NCBI GenBank assembly: GCA_039029315.1
Contig: JBCCGK010000043.1
Coordinates: forward strand, 23,601-87,600
DNA length: 64,000 nucleotides
From: JBCCCJ01 sp039029315
GTDB lineage: Bacteria > Bacteroidota > Bacteroidia > J057
Reading direction: 5' to 3'
In this document: one piece after another, positions 25,487-34,848 of the stretch
Position numbering within the stretch: position 1 is the stretch's first letter
How the letters are laid out: each line of letters begins with the position of its first letter
Made by a program: the position numbers and the translations under genes
Notes under the pieces: model-generated
Databases searched by the model: none
What the model saw: the letters and a program-made list of their open reading frames with translations, nothing else
What the model was told of the DNA's origin: nothing

Positions 25487-26614
25487 TTATCCTACGGTAA
25501 GCGCAGGGGAATGAACGGCGGGAATTTCATCAAATCTTCCCAATTTTTTTAACATTTCTTTGTGTTGACCTAAGGCTTTGACAAAGGTTGGTTGCACAAA
25601 ATATGGAATTCCGAATTCCTCAGCAGTTTGCTTAACAATGGGACTGATATTTCGGTAATGAACATGGCAAATCTGAGGAAACAGATGATGTTCAATCTGG
25701 AAATTCAAGCCTCCCAGATACCAGGAGAATGCCCGATTATTTGGCGAGAAGTTGGTGGTGGTGATCATTTGGTGGATCGCCCAATTGTTTTCCATGCTTC
25801 CCTGTTCATTTGGCAGAGGATATTCTGAGGTGGGCATGACGTGCGCCAACTGAAATACCACAGCGAGGGTCAATCCCGCAACAAAGTGCATAAAAAAGAA
25901 TCCCAGCGCTGTAATCCACCATGCTACAGGGATGAGCATAATCGGCAGAACAAGGAAAAGACCATAGTAGCCAATCTTGAGGAAGACCAATTTGGTTAGG
26001 AGAATCTCAAATTGTCCATTTTTATCTTTCAGGAATCCACTTTCTCGGTACTTGAATAAGCGGTTAAAATCTTTGACAGTGATCCAGGCAATGGTCATGA
26101 ATCCATAGAGGAACCAGCCATATATATGCTGAATCCGATGAAAGCCATAACGTTTTTTGTGAGGACACAATCTCAATACCAATCTTGGGGCGATATCTTC
26201 GTCATGATGATCAATATTGGTGTAGGAATGATGCAAACGATTGTGTTGGATCTTCCAATTCGCAACAAATCCTCCAATGATATTCAGAAGGTATCCAATA
26301 TTACGATTGACAATGGCATTATCAGAATAGGCAAGATGGTTGGCATCATGCATCACACACATTCCGATTCCTGCAACAGCAAATCCCATGAAGGCCCATG
26401 TTATGAGCATCGCTGGCGTGGAACTGATCACCCCAAGCAACATCAATAAATAAGGAACCAAATAGGCAGAAACCATCACAATGGTCTTTACAACCATTTC
26501 GGTATTCGCATGTGGAGAGAGATTTCTTTCTTCAAAGTATCCTTTCACCCGTCGGCGGAGTGTCATAAGGAACTCTGGATTCTCCTTTGAAAACTTAACT
26601 GTTGTATAGCTCAT
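25487..26614 (-). CDS. Membrane fatty acid desaturase (copy B)
   Basis: 375 residues, paralogue of the gene 67 bases downstream. Histidine boxes: HDANHLAYS, HNRLHHSYTN and QIEHHLFPQICHVHYR. Differences lie mainly in the membrane segments and a slightly longer C-terminus (SPALTVG). The upstream gene of the pair is probably read from its own promoter. No SD sequence is seen before either ATG. Divergence of the two copies suggests different chain-length or position preference. Confidence 0.92.
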   Translation of the reverse strand: MSYTTVKFSKENPEFLMTLRRRVKGYFEERNLSPHANTEMVVKTIVMVSAYLVPYLLMLLGVISSTPAMLITWAFMGFAVAGIGMCVMHDANHLAYSDNAIVNRNIGYLLNIIGGFVANWKIQHNRLHHSYTNIDHHDEDIAPRLVLRLCPHKKRYGFHRIQHIYGWFLYGFMTIAWITVKDFNRLFKYRESGFLKDKNGQFEILLTKLVFLKIGYYGLFLVLPIMLIPVAWWITALGFFFMHFVAGLTLAVVFQLAHVMPTSEYPLPNEQGSMENNWAIHQMITTTNFSPNNRAFSWYLGGLNFQIEHHLFPQICHVHYRNISPIVKQTAEEFGIPYFVQPTFVKALGQHKEMLKKLGRFDEIPAVHSPALTVG

Positions 26615-26794
26615 AAGGTAGATTAGTTTGCCAAATTAGGCAGTAAGACTACAATTATTTCATTGGGCTTCCAAAAAAAAAGCCCCTCACCCAAGCATTC
26701 ATTCTCCTAGCGAACAAGCGATTCCTATATGATACTCATCCGCTATGCCCAACTCAACCCTGCAAATATCGACCTTTCTTGGCATTAATAACAA

Positions 26795-26965
26795 ACTTAG
26801 AGACTGTTTAGGAATCTGTGCTGAGAATTTTTATGGTGTATTTTTCTCTCAGGCAAGGCTCTTTTTTGTTCTCATAGTGGTGCTATGAGAACAAAAAAAG
26901 CCGCAGAATGAGGAAAAAAGACGCATACAAAAAATAAGTGACAGATGTTCAAACAGTCTCTTAGT
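26795..26965. mobile_element. MITE-like palindromic element
   Basis: 171 bases, nearly a single long palindrome. Imperfect terminal inverted repeats of 25 bases (26795-26819 and 26941-26965, 20 of 25 paired) share the core AGAGACTGTTT / AAACAGTCTCT. The centre is a near-perfect stem (26857-26877 with 26883-26902, one bulged base) around the loop TGGTG. No coding capacity. Looks like a non-autonomous transposon remnant, but no transposase gene or other full copy is in the window. Confidence 0.6.
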
Positions 26966-26996
26966 CCAATTCTCTAAGGTCTCGACTATTCCAGAG

Positions 26997-29000
26997 TTAG
27001 TGGATGAATTTTTGTATCCAACTATCGTTTGTGGTGAAAAGTTTGAGAAAAAAAATTCCTCTTGGAAGGGTATCTAGTTGAGGAAGAGGCAACAGATGAC
27101 CTGACTGTTGTGGCAGGGTGAGCACTTGTATTTTATTTCCATCAGCATCATATACTTCCAAAGCATTTATTTTTTTTAAGGGAAAAGGCGTGACCAATGT
27201 CCAGTTGCCCTGCATATTTTTAGTCAAAGAGATGTTCCTTTTTTGTCCATCGTCCATACGTTTGGAGATCGACAAATGGTTGCCCTCAGCCTGTATTCGC
27301 CTGCCAGCGTCCAAATCAGATGTTTTGGCTTGCAGATCGAGAGGCATCGTCTGATAGGCTCCAATATCCATCCTTTCTACCTGAGAGAGAGGCTGTTGAA
27401 AAAAATCATATGTACCAATCTCCAAATTCAATAGATTGGGAATATCATATCCGGCTCCAATCAGTGGAGAGCCTTTTTGGCTTCGGTATGTCTTCATGGT
27501 CGGCAGCAAAGCAGGTTCCCCAATCGTTCCGCCCTTCCCTGCCTTTTCCAATCTCATATTCCCCTCCAATCCCCAGGCTATTCCCTCTCGACTCTCTTGT
27601 CCGCTTGCCTTCCTCCAGGCAGCAAGGGAAGAATAAGCAGTCTTATTATGTAGAATCAAGAACGATCCTGTCTGCTGATAGGCATTGTTGAGAAAATACA
27701 TCTTCTCACTCCTCTCCTTGATCATCAGCAATCGGGAAGCCCCTTCACTCACAAATACATTGTTGATCACCCATACATTGTCCAATCCATTACTGTAGGT
27801 CCGGCAGGCATAGCTGATGTTGGGAGAATCAGCGGTCAGGAAAAACGTATTGTTGTAGATATACAGATCCCGCAAGATTCCTTGTCCACACCAAAGAGAC
27901 AAGGCACCATATTCATTTTTTTTTCCATCATTCTCACTGATATTGAATCGAATATGATTGTTGAGCAGCGGTCTTGCACCATCGTATTCTGCCACCAGAA
28001 ATCCTGCCCCATCATTGTCATGAGAATAACAGTATTGAATGATGCAGCTCTGACACCCTCCATCTAAGTCAAACCCGCCTCCATCCTTGGAACTGCCAGT
28101 GTGGTTATGATGAGCTTCACTTTGTTGAATGATCCCATTGAAGCAATCCCACATCCAAATACCAACCGGGCCACCTTGATCGTACATATTTTCGGTTCCA
28201 TTTTCATAGGCAGTACAAAATTCAATCAAGACATTTTCGGTATTGCCCACGACTATCCCATTGCCGGTATGGGCATCGGTTTTGCCAAGTTGTCCGCGAT
28301 TATGATGCGCCTCACAATGAGAAATATGGACATCCTTCATGGCATATCCCTGAGAGAGAACTTTGGCCCGGATTCCAATCCCATGATCCCCATTCTCAAA
28401 CGCCTTGACATGAGTAATTCGGATATCAGAAAAAGCAGAATCGACCTTCTGTTCATCTGCATAAATTGTGATTCCCCCCCGATTGAAGCCAGAAATGTCC
28501 AGATGATGAAAATACAGGTAGCTCATTCGCTCTGCCTTCTGTTGATCAGTATAGACAGATATCCCACTGTGATCATTCGCCTCTCGCCCATCTCCAATGA
28601 GAATCAGATGAGAGATCTCAATTCCTGCACATTGATAAAGGCTGATCGCGGCTCTTCTCCCAGCTCGAATGATTGCCTTTCCTGTTCCGTAGCTACTGAT
28701 GACTATGGGAGCTTGACCTGTCCCACAATGAGAGGGCCTAAAGTCCAGACCTCCGTCAAAACTCTCTCCTCCCTGTAACAAAATACGGTCTCCCGGAAGA
28801 AGAAGGCTAGCATTTACTTTTGCCAAACTTTGCCATGCGCTCGCTTCCGAGCTTCCGCTTAGTTGGTCATTGCCTTGTGGGCTGACATAATAGGTCGTTG
28901 CCTTCATAGGTAAAGGTGTTAGGCACACAAAGACACTGATCCATAGCTGAATGTGGCAAAAAGGAGGCAAAGAAGGAATCAAGTAGAATGGCAGATTCAT
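26997..29000 (-). CDS. Secreted right-handed parallel beta-helix protein with T9SS-like tail
   Basis: 667 residues. Hydrophobic N-terminus, then the pectate-lyase-like/DUF1565-type opening TTYYVSPQGNDQLSGSSEAS with SLAKVNASLLLPGDRILLQG. PbH1-type repeats cover about residues 90-430 (many short strands ending in Asn, such as HHNRGQLGKTD and YCYSHDNDGAGF). The C-terminal 80 residues (NALEVYDADGNKIQVL ... LPRGIFFLKLF ... QKFIH) have the look of a T9SS sorting domain. It probably binds or cleaves a polysaccharide; no catalytic residues can be fixed by eye. Confidence 0.82.
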   Translation of the reverse strand: MNLPFYLIPSLPPFCHIQLWISVFVCLTPLPMKATTYYVSPQGNDQLSGSSEASAWQSLAKVNASLLLPGDRILLQGGESFDGGLDFRPSHCGTGQAPIVISSYGTGKAIIRAGRRAAISLYQCAGIEISHLILIGDGREANDHSGISVYTDQQKAERMSYLYFHHLDISGFNRGGITIYADEQKVDSAFSDIRITHVKAFENGDHGIGIRAKVLSQGYAMKDVHISHCEAHHNRGQLGKTDAHTGNGIVVGNTENVLIEFCTAYENGTENMYDQGGPVGIWMWDCFNGIIQQSEAHHNHTGSSKDGGGFDLDGGCQSCIIQYCYSHDNDGAGFLVAEYDGARPLLNNHIRFNISENDGKKNEYGALSLWCGQGILRDLYIYNNTFFLTADSPNISYACRTYSNGLDNVWVINNVFVSEGASRLLMIKERSEKMYFLNNAYQQTGSFLILHNKTAYSSLAAWRKASGQESREGIAWGLEGNMRLEKAGKGGTIGEPALLPTMKTYRSQKGSPLIGAGYDIPNLLNLEIGTYDFFQQPLSQVERMDIGAYQTMPLDLQAKTSDLDAGRRIQAEGNHLSISKRMDDGQKRNISLTKNMQGNWTLVTPFPLKKINALEVYDADGNKIQVLTLPQQSGHLLPLPQLDTLPRGIFFLKLFTTNDSWIQKFIH

Positions 29001-29200
29001 ACGGACAAGTCAGTAAATCAACAAATCCAATCTCAGTTTCAGTTGCTACGCAGTTCTGCAATTTAGATTACAACCACTTGCCCCCAAAAGAACATAAACC
29101 ACTGACAATCAGAATTTTTTGACTTAAATATTTCAGGAAACATAAATGCGAACCTACAAAAAAGCATGGGGAAACGCGGAGGAAAGAAAAAAAAATCAAA

Positions 29201-29246
29201 TATTTATAAAAATAACTTGTGGTTTATATTTATAAATGTAAATTTG
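29201..29246 (+). promoter_or_regulatory. Promoter and probable BlaI operator
   Basis: TTG (29217-29219), 19 bases, TAAATTTG (29239-29246) fits the Bacteroidota promoter pattern. The 10-mer TATTTATAAA occurs twice, 26 bases apart (29201-29210 and 29227-29236). The second lies in the palindrome ATTTATAAAT (29228-29237) just before the -7 box, a plausible repressor site. Confidence 0.5.
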
Positions 29247-29288
29247 TAATCAATCTGCAAGTCCTCTTTATCATTTTGACCTTTCGCT

Positions 29289-29651
29289 ATGCAAAAATTA
29301 ACAAAAGCAGAAGAACAATTGATGCAAGTCCTTTGGGGATTGGAAAAAGCCTTTATGAAAGATTTGATGGCAGCTATTCCTGATCCCAAGCCTTCTCAGA
29401 GCACTGTTTCTACCGTTTTGAGGGTTCTGGAGCAAAAAGGGTTTGTGGCTCATAATGTGTATGGAAAAATCCACGAATATTATCCTCTTGTTGAGAAGGA
29501 TACCTATGCCAAGGCATTCTTCAGCCAATTTTTGGGCAACTATTTCGAGGGCTCATTTCAGAAACTTCTCAGTTTTTTTCACAAGGAAGGAGATATCCAA
29601 CTCAGTGAATTGGATGAAATCCTGAAAAAACTGGATCAGGATGCGTCTTGA
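29289..29651 (+). CDS. BlaI/MecI/CopY family transcriptional repressor
   Basis: 120 residues, normal length. N-terminal winged helix: KLTKAEEQLMQVLWGLEKAF, then PSQSTVSTVLRVLEQKGFVA (recognition helix) and a YYPL wing. The C-terminal helices form the dimer that is cleaved by BlaR/MecR-type proteases. The gene downstream encodes such a membrane protease, so the two form a signal-responsive pair. Confidence 0.9.
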   Translation: MQKLTKAEEQLMQVLWGLEKAFMKDLMAAIPDPKPSQSTVSTVLRVLEQKGFVAHNVYGKIHEYYPLVEKDTYAKAFFSQFLGNYFEGSFQKLLSFFHKEGDIQLSELDEILKKLDQDAS

Positions 29652-29746
29652 AAAGGAAGTACTGAGATGGTCAGACTCCTGCGACTTGTTGAGAACTTCT
29701 CTTTCACTCACTCTGTTTTTCTCCTGTCATTTCTTAGCTGATCACT

Positions 29747-30946
29747 ATGTTGAATTTATCCTATTTTTTAGAGAGTAGTCTGATTCTGGGCCTTGGATAT
29801 GGGTATTATCACTTCTTGCTGAGAAAAGAAGCGCATTTTCACTTTCACCGCATATATCTTCTTGGGGTAGTGGCTTCTGGATTCCTCTTGCCACTGATCC
29901 AGCTTCAGTATTCTGTGCCGGGAGGAGAATGGTTGCAGTCCGCCAATGGGATGCTGGAAGAAACCGTAATTCAGGCAGTCATGCAGGAACAATCTTCAGG
30001 GATGCAGTTGCTTGGCTGGATCTATTGGCTGGGTGCAGGATTTCTGGCAAGTAGATTTCTTTGGAAATTGGGGCATATCATCCGTTTGATTCACCAACAT
30101 CCAGGAAGTTCACGGGATGGCGTGAGGATTGTTCATACATCTGCAACAGTTCCCATTTCTTCCTTTTTCCATGTTGTTTTTTGGCATGAAGTGGACTATC
30201 TGAAAGCACATCAGCAGGAACAGATCATGACACATGAGTTGTGCCATGTCCGCCAAAAACACAGCATTGATACCTTGCTTATGGAACTTTTGCTGATTGT
30301 TTTCTGGTTCCAGCCCTTCCTCTATCTCCTCAGAAAAGCGATTCATCAAAATCACGAATTCATTGCTGACAGAGCCTCCGTGCAAATCAGTGATGTCCGT
30401 TCTTATACTCAATTGATATTAACACAGTTGTTTGGCCAACAGCTATCATACGTTCATTCATTTTTTCACCCTCCATTAACTTTGAGAGTAAGTATGTTAC
30501 AAAAACAACGATCTTCGCCGTTGGCAAGTTGGAAATATCTTGCCTTGCTCCCTCTATTTGTCGCGCTCTTGATTACCGTCAGTTGTGCCCCCGATACCCA
30601 GAATATTCAGGCAGAAAATATCGCTGAGGTCCAGCTTAAGGACACCCAAGTGAACCAGGAGGTCCAGCATCTCCCCAACCCATTGAACATGGGAGACATT
30701 CAGATGAAAATCGGCTATCCGAAAGCAGCATTTACCCAAGGTCTGGAAGGAAAGGTATTGATCAAGGTATTGGTTGATAAACAAGGGAAGTATCTACGAC
30801 ATGAAGTTCTCCAGAGCCCGGATGACATCTTCACAGATGCGGTTGAACAGCATATCGCTTCCTTGACTTTCGATCCCGCCTTAAAGGATGGTAAGCCAGT
30901 AGAATTCTGGGTAACCCTGCCCTTCAACTTCAAATTCGTCAATTAA
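29747..30946 (+). CDS. BlaR1-like M56 membrane peptidase fused to a TonB C-terminal domain
   Basis: 399 residues. Several membrane helices; the M56 zinc site HELCHVRQKHSIDTLL with the downstream Glu/Asp region NHEFIADRASVQ. After a further membrane helix (YLALLPLFVALLITVSCA) the periplasmic part is a TonB-type domain (MGDIQMKIGYPKAAFTQGLEGK through VEFWVTLPFNFKF). This architecture is known in Bacteroidota. The protease half should cleave the BlaI repressor on a signal, and the TonB-like half may sense or contact an outer-membrane protein. It starts 95 bases after blaI. Confidence 0.88.
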   Translation: MLNLSYFLESSLILGLGYGYYHFLLRKEAHFHFHRIYLLGVVASGFLLPLIQLQYSVPGGEWLQSANGMLEETVIQAVMQEQSSGMQLLGWIYWLGAGFLASRFLWKLGHIIRLIHQHPGSSRDGVRIVHTSATVPISSFFHVVFWHEVDYLKAHQQEQIMTHELCHVRQKHSIDTLLMELLLIVFWFQPFLYLLRKAIHQNHEFIADRASVQISDVRSYTQLILTQLFGQQLSYVHSFFHPPLTLRVSMLQKQRSSPLASWKYLALLPLFVALLITVSCAPDTQNIQAENIAEVQLKDTQVNQEVQHLPNPLNMGDIQMKIGYPKAAFTQGLEGKVLIKVLVDKQGKYLRHEVLQSPDDIFTDAVEQHIASLTFDPALKDGKPVEFWVTLPFNFKFVN

Positions 30947-30961
30947 TCATCACACAAGTCT

Positions 30962-31030
30962 GAAATCGAAAAACACCGCACAGCTTCATGGAGACATCAT
31001 AGTTCTCTGTGTTGCTGTGCTTCTGATTTC
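30962..31030. terminator. Imperfect long hairpin
   Basis: GCACAGC (30978-30984) pairs with GCTGTGC (31014-31020), extended by GAAATC (30962-30967) with GATTTC (31025-31030). A small inner GAGA/TCTC stem is possible. Lies 16 bases after the BlaR-like gene stop; probably its 3' structure. Confidence 0.4.
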
Positions 31031-31214
31031 TGGATTATTTCAATGGCCATGAGATGTAGGCAGATTTTTTCATTTGGACCGAAAATCATGCATGGTTGAC
31101 ATCTCATTTTTATAGGAAAGTCCTGTATTGTCCAGGCACCCACTTGATTTGACCATAATTATTCTGTATCTCCGTTCACAGCTCCATTTTTCGAAAAAAA
31201 GACCAATTGCTCAC

Positions 31215-31796
31215 ATGGATTCTATCAGACAATTTTTCTCCCTTATTTCTCCTCTATCTGAAGAAAGTTGGTCTGAGATAGGTCCACTATTTGTGCAAAG
31301 ACCTCTGCCCTCTGAATCGTTTTTTGTAGAAGAACATGCCTATGCCAGAGAGATAGCCTATCTGGAGACTGGCTGCGTCAGAGCATTTTTCACCAATCAA
31401 ACAGGCAAGGAATACAACAAGCAATTTTTTGTTGGACCTAGTCTGATCGGAGCCTACACCAGCTTGCTGACCGGCAAGCCCAACAAAATTCCACAACAGG
31501 CGCTCACCGATTGCGTCATTTGGGCTGCAAACTATGATGCCCTCACCCAATACTTTGATCGATTTCATGATTTGGAGCGACTGGCCAGAAAAATTGCAGA
31601 GCATTACTTCCTGGAAAAAGAGGCCAAAGAGCTGGAGATGGCCCTGCAAGATGCCACCGAGCGCTACCTGCATTTCAGAGAACAATTTCCCAGGCTCGAG
31701 CAACTGATCCCTCAATACCACATTGCTTCCTATCTCAGTATTTCTGCCACCCAACTCAGCAGAATTCGACACAAGCTTCGAGAGACTTCTTCCTAA
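31215..31796 (+). CDS. Crp/Fnr-family transcriptional regulator
   Basis: 193 residues from the ATG at 31215, which begins a normal cyclic-nucleotide-binding-like domain (DSIRQFFSLISPLSEESW). The effector domain spans about 1-115, and a helix-turn-helix lies at the C-terminus (YHIASYLSISATQLSRIRHKL). This is the short form widespread in Bacteroidota. There is no Fe-S cysteine cluster. Its target and ligand are unknown; it stands as a single gene. Confidence 0.85.
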   Translation: MDSIRQFFSLISPLSEESWSEIGPLFVQRPLPSESFFVEEHAYAREIAYLETGCVRAFFTNQTGKEYNKQFFVGPSLIGAYTSLLTGKPNKIPQQALTDCVIWAANYDALTQYFDRFHDLERLARKIAEHYFLEKEAKELEMALQDATERYLHFREQFPRLEQLIPQYHIASYLSISATQLSRIRHKLRETSS

Positions 31797-31914
31797 TTCA
31801 TTTGGGTAGAGAACAACAGAGATCCATCTTTCTTTACCTATGTAAATGACTTTGCCTCTCCCCTCCTCTACTTTTGCTGCTGTACACATTGTTCCATTCC
31901 AAAACAGTAGCAAC

Positions 31915-33057
31915 ATGACCAATTTTCAAGCATATTCATCCCCAAAACTGTCCTCCATATCCATACTGATCCTGCTCTTGCTTCAAGCCTGTTCGATCCA
32001 ACCACTTAGTTGGCGTCCAGCTCCCAAACCGGCATTTGAAGGCCCCCTGGAATTGAATCAAGACCTGCGGGCCTCAGAAGCGATTTCCCTGGATGGCTGG
32101 GCAGGAGCAGAAGACATCGTCATGGATCAGGATGGGAATCTCTATTGTGGAGTCCACAGGAGTCCCGATGATTTTTCTGATGGCAAGATTCTCCAGATAT
32201 CTCCAGAAGGTCACGTAGAGATTTTCTATGATGCAGGATCATGGGTTGCCGGTCTTCATTTTGATTCAGCGGATAATTTGATCGCTCTCAGCCACCGTGA
32301 AGGTTTGATTCAAATCCATCCTGACAAATCCGTCACCGTCCTGGCAACTCAGGATGAATTCGGCAGACCTTTTTTGATCCCTAATGGACTGGACATTGCC
32401 TCAGATGGTCGTATCTATTTTTCCAATACCTCCCATGAATCGGCCTATCATATCCAATATGGTCGACAATTGATCCTGGAACACAAACCCCAAGGAGGCC
32501 TTCATCGCTATGATCCGCATACTGGCGAGATTCACACCCTGATTGACGGCACGTATTTTGGGAATGGGGTGGTTCTCTCCCAAGACGAAGAATATCTGCT
32601 TATGACCGAAACGACTTCATACCGGATACTTCGCTATTGGCTGAAGGGCGAACAAGCAGGCCAAACCGAGATCTTTATGGACAATCTTCCTGGTTTTCCC
32701 AATGGAATATCGATCAGGGAAGATGGAAGTTATTGGGTGGGATTTACGACGGTGAGAAATGATGCCCTCGACAAGATTCATCCTCGGAAAGCCATGAAAA
32801 AACTGGTCTATGCTTTGCCCGACTTTCTACAACCCAAAGCTGAGGCATTTGGCATGGTTTTGCAGATTTCCCCTGATGGAGACATACTTCAGGCACTCTT
32901 TGATCCAACAGGAGAAATCGTGCCAGAAGCAGGAGCAGTCAAAGAATATAGAGGGCGTCTCTATATTGGCGGAGATGTGGTAGAACATATTTCGGCTCTC
33001 TCACTCCGAGAGTATTCATCCAAGCAGACTTTCGCCTCTCCTGCCTCTGACAAATAA
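31915..33057 (+). CDS. Strictosidine synthase/SMP-30-like six-bladed propeller lipoprotein
   Basis: 380 residues from the ATG at 31915, which gives a lipoprotein signal (SISILILLLLQAC). The propeller shows the strictosidine-synthase/APMAP signature: LIPNGLDIASDGRIYFSNTS, GNGVVLSQDEEYLLMTETTS and GFPNGISIREDGSYWVGFTT. Members include lactonases and arylesterases. Here the activity is unknown. The next gene (bestrophin) follows 55 bases later. Confidence 0.85.
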   Translation: MTNFQAYSSPKLSSISILILLLLQACSIQPLSWRPAPKPAFEGPLELNQDLRASEAISLDGWAGAEDIVMDQDGNLYCGVHRSPDDFSDGKILQISPEGHVEIFYDAGSWVAGLHFDSADNLIALSHREGLIQIHPDKSVTVLATQDEFGRPFLIPNGLDIASDGRIYFSNTSHESAYHIQYGRQLILEHKPQGGLHRYDPHTGEIHTLIDGTYFGNGVVLSQDEEYLLMTETTSYRILRYWLKGEQAGQTEIFMDNLPGFPNGISIREDGSYWVGFTTVRNDALDKIHPRKAMKKLVYALPDFLQPKAEAFGMVLQISPDGDILQALFDPTGEIVPEAGAVKEYRGRLYIGGDVVEHISALSLREYSSKQTFASPASDK

Positions 33058-33112
33058 TATTTTTTGATGTAGTTTTGGTTGAATAGAATGTTTGACCCAA
33101 ACCCCATCAACA

Positions 33113-34174
33113 ATGTATATCAAAAAGAAGTATTCTATCAAGGCAATGATCACCTGGACGAGACAGGAAATCTATCTCTTCCTCCTCATTGCCCTCGTCC
33201 CGACCATCCTATACGAAATTCTGGACATGACCTTTCTGCATTTGCCACTGATGCCGATTACCCTTATTGGAACAGCTGTCGCATTCCTGATTGGTTTTCA
33301 GAACAATGCTGCCTATGGGCGAATCTGGGAAGCCCGAAAAATCTGGGGAGGGATTGTCAATTATTCACGGACGTGGACCATGATGATCAAGGACATGGTC
33401 AGCAATGCACATGCAGAGGAAGAGGTTTCTGAAGAAGAGTTGGCCCAGCATAAGCGCGTATTTGTTCATCGACATATTGCATGGATGGCGGCTCTTAGAC
33501 ATGCAATGCGAAAAAAGAAACCCTGGGAAGTTTTCACTGACTACAAGACCAATCGGGAATGGCTCAAGATGATGCACATCCCCGAATTCGAAAACAAGCT
33601 GGAAGATGATCTGAAACCCTTGCTGTCAGGAGAAGAGCATGCCTATGTATTGACTAAGACCAACAAAGCCGCTGCCTTGCTGTCCTTACAATCCAAACAC
33701 CTTCGTGAGCTCAAGGATCGTGGACTGATCTGGGAATTTTCCTTTTTGGAATTAGAAAATGTGCTCAAAGAATTCTTCAATCTTCAGGGGAAGTCAGAGC
33801 GAATCAAGAATTTCCCTTATCCTCGACAATATGCCACCCTTGGCTATGATTTTGTGTGGGTCTTTGTGTTGCTGCTGCCATTTGCGGTCATTCCGGCTTT
33901 TGCAGAAATCCGAGATGGGCTGAGTGGAGATTTTGATGTCATCAAACCCTTCTTTGTGTGGTTGGCAGTTCCCTTCACAGCCACCCTCTCCTGGATCTTC
34001 CATACCATGCAGCGGATTGGTACTGTAGGCGAAAATCCATTTGAAGGTTCGGCCAATGATGTGCCCATTTCAACCATCGCCCGAGGGATCGAAATTGATC
34101 TGAGAGAGATGATTGACGAAGGAGAAGCTGAGATTCCAGAGCCTTTGCCAGCGATTTACGACGTACAGATGTAA
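33113..34174 (+). CDS. Bestrophin family protein
   Basis: 353 residues from the ATG at 33113; a TTG seven codons upstream is also in frame. Two N-terminal membrane helices (IYLFLLIALVPTILYEIL, LMPITLIGTAVAFLIGFQNN) followed by AAYGRIWEARKIWGGIVNYSR, the hallmark of bacterial bestrophins. A further pair of helices lies near 255-310, and the tail contains VGENPFEGSANDVPI, the conserved C-terminal motif. Forms pentameric ion channels in related proteins; ion selectivity here is unknown. Confidence 0.92.
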   Translation: MYIKKKYSIKAMITWTRQEIYLFLLIALVPTILYEILDMTFLHLPLMPITLIGTAVAFLIGFQNNAAYGRIWEARKIWGGIVNYSRTWTMMIKDMVSNAHAEEEVSEEELAQHKRVFVHRHIAWMAALRHAMRKKKPWEVFTDYKTNREWLKMMHIPEFENKLEDDLKPLLSGEEHAYVLTKTNKAAALLSLQSKHLRELKDRGLIWEFSFLELENVLKEFFNLQGKSERIKNFPYPRQYATLGYDFVWVFVLLLPFAVIPAFAEIRDGLSGDFDVIKPFFVWLAVPFTATLSWIFHTMQRIGTVGENPFEGSANDVPISTIARGIEIDLREMIDEGEAEIPEPLPAIYDVQM

Positions 34175-34220
34175 AAATATCATCCTGATAATCAAGGACT
34201 AAATAAGAAAATTAAATATT

Positions 34221-34253
34221 TATCCGACCGGTCAAATATTTTTATTACCTTTG
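34221..34253 (+). promoter_or_regulatory. tetR promoter with TetR operator
   Basis: TACCTTTG (34246-34253) fits the -7 box, with the ATG only 5 bases later, so the mRNA would be leaderless. In the spacer is TATCCGACCGGTCAAATATT (34221-34240) with the palindromic core GACCGGTC. The same 20 bases occur before the alpha/beta hydrolase gene. Confidence 0.65.
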
Positions 34254-34257
34254 TTGC

Positions 34258-34821
34258 ATGGGTGGACTTAACAAGCGAGAACATTTGATCCGAACGGGAC
34301 AAGAATTGATCTGGGCAAAAGGCTATGCCCTGTGCAGCATCAAGGATATAACCACAGCTGCAGGACTGCCCAAAGGGTCCTTCTATCATTATTTTGACAG
34401 CAAAGAGAAGTTTGCCCTGGAAGCGATGGAAGACTATCTGGATACATTTCCAGAACAATCCCTCTCGGACCCAGCAGATTTCTCATCTTTGGAACATATG
34501 CTGGACAAACGTATAGAGGCAGTCATTCAGATTCAGTTTGCCCGGGAATGCTATATGAGCGTGATGTGTCATGCCTCAGTGGAGCAAGAAGAATCATTTC
34601 GAGAGGCAGTCGTTGCAGGCATCAACAAATCTAATGAGGCCATGTCTACCCTCCTCTCTTCTCTGGCAAAGCAAGGACTGATTTCTTCAGATTTTCAGCT
34701 GAATGAATTGATGGAGTTTGTGGACTTCTCATGGCGTGGTGCGCGTCTCAAAGCAAAAATGCTTCAGTCTGCCCAACCCTTGCTGATTTTCAAAAAATAC
34801 TTATTGCAATTGATTCGCTAA
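34258..34821 (+). CDS. TetR/AcrR family transcriptional regulator
   Basis: 187 residues. N-terminal helix-turn-helix: LIRTGQELIWAKGYALCSIK, DITTAAGLPKGSFYHYFDSKE (classic recognition helix) and KFALEAMEDY. The C-terminal ligand domain is not assignable by eye. It is flanked by two copies of one operator, in its own promoter and in that of the following hydrolase, so it very likely represses itself and that gene. The hydrolase starts 59 bases downstream. Confidence 0.9.
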   Translation: MGGLNKREHLIRTGQELIWAKGYALCSIKDITTAAGLPKGSFYHYFDSKEKFALEAMEDYLDTFPEQSLSDPADFSSLEHMLDKRIEAVIQIQFARECYMSVMCHASVEQEESFREAVVAGINKSNEAMSTLLSSLAKQGLISSDFQLNELMEFVDFSWRGARLKAKMLQSAQPLLIFKKYLLQLIR

Positions 34822-34848
34822 AGGGTCAATTTTTTTTGTTCTAAAATA

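Noticed and set aside
28101..28778. A 225-codon plus-strand frame inside the beta-helix gene
   Set aside because: Antisense shadow of a well-supported gene whose repeats have clear strand periodicity; no domain recognised.
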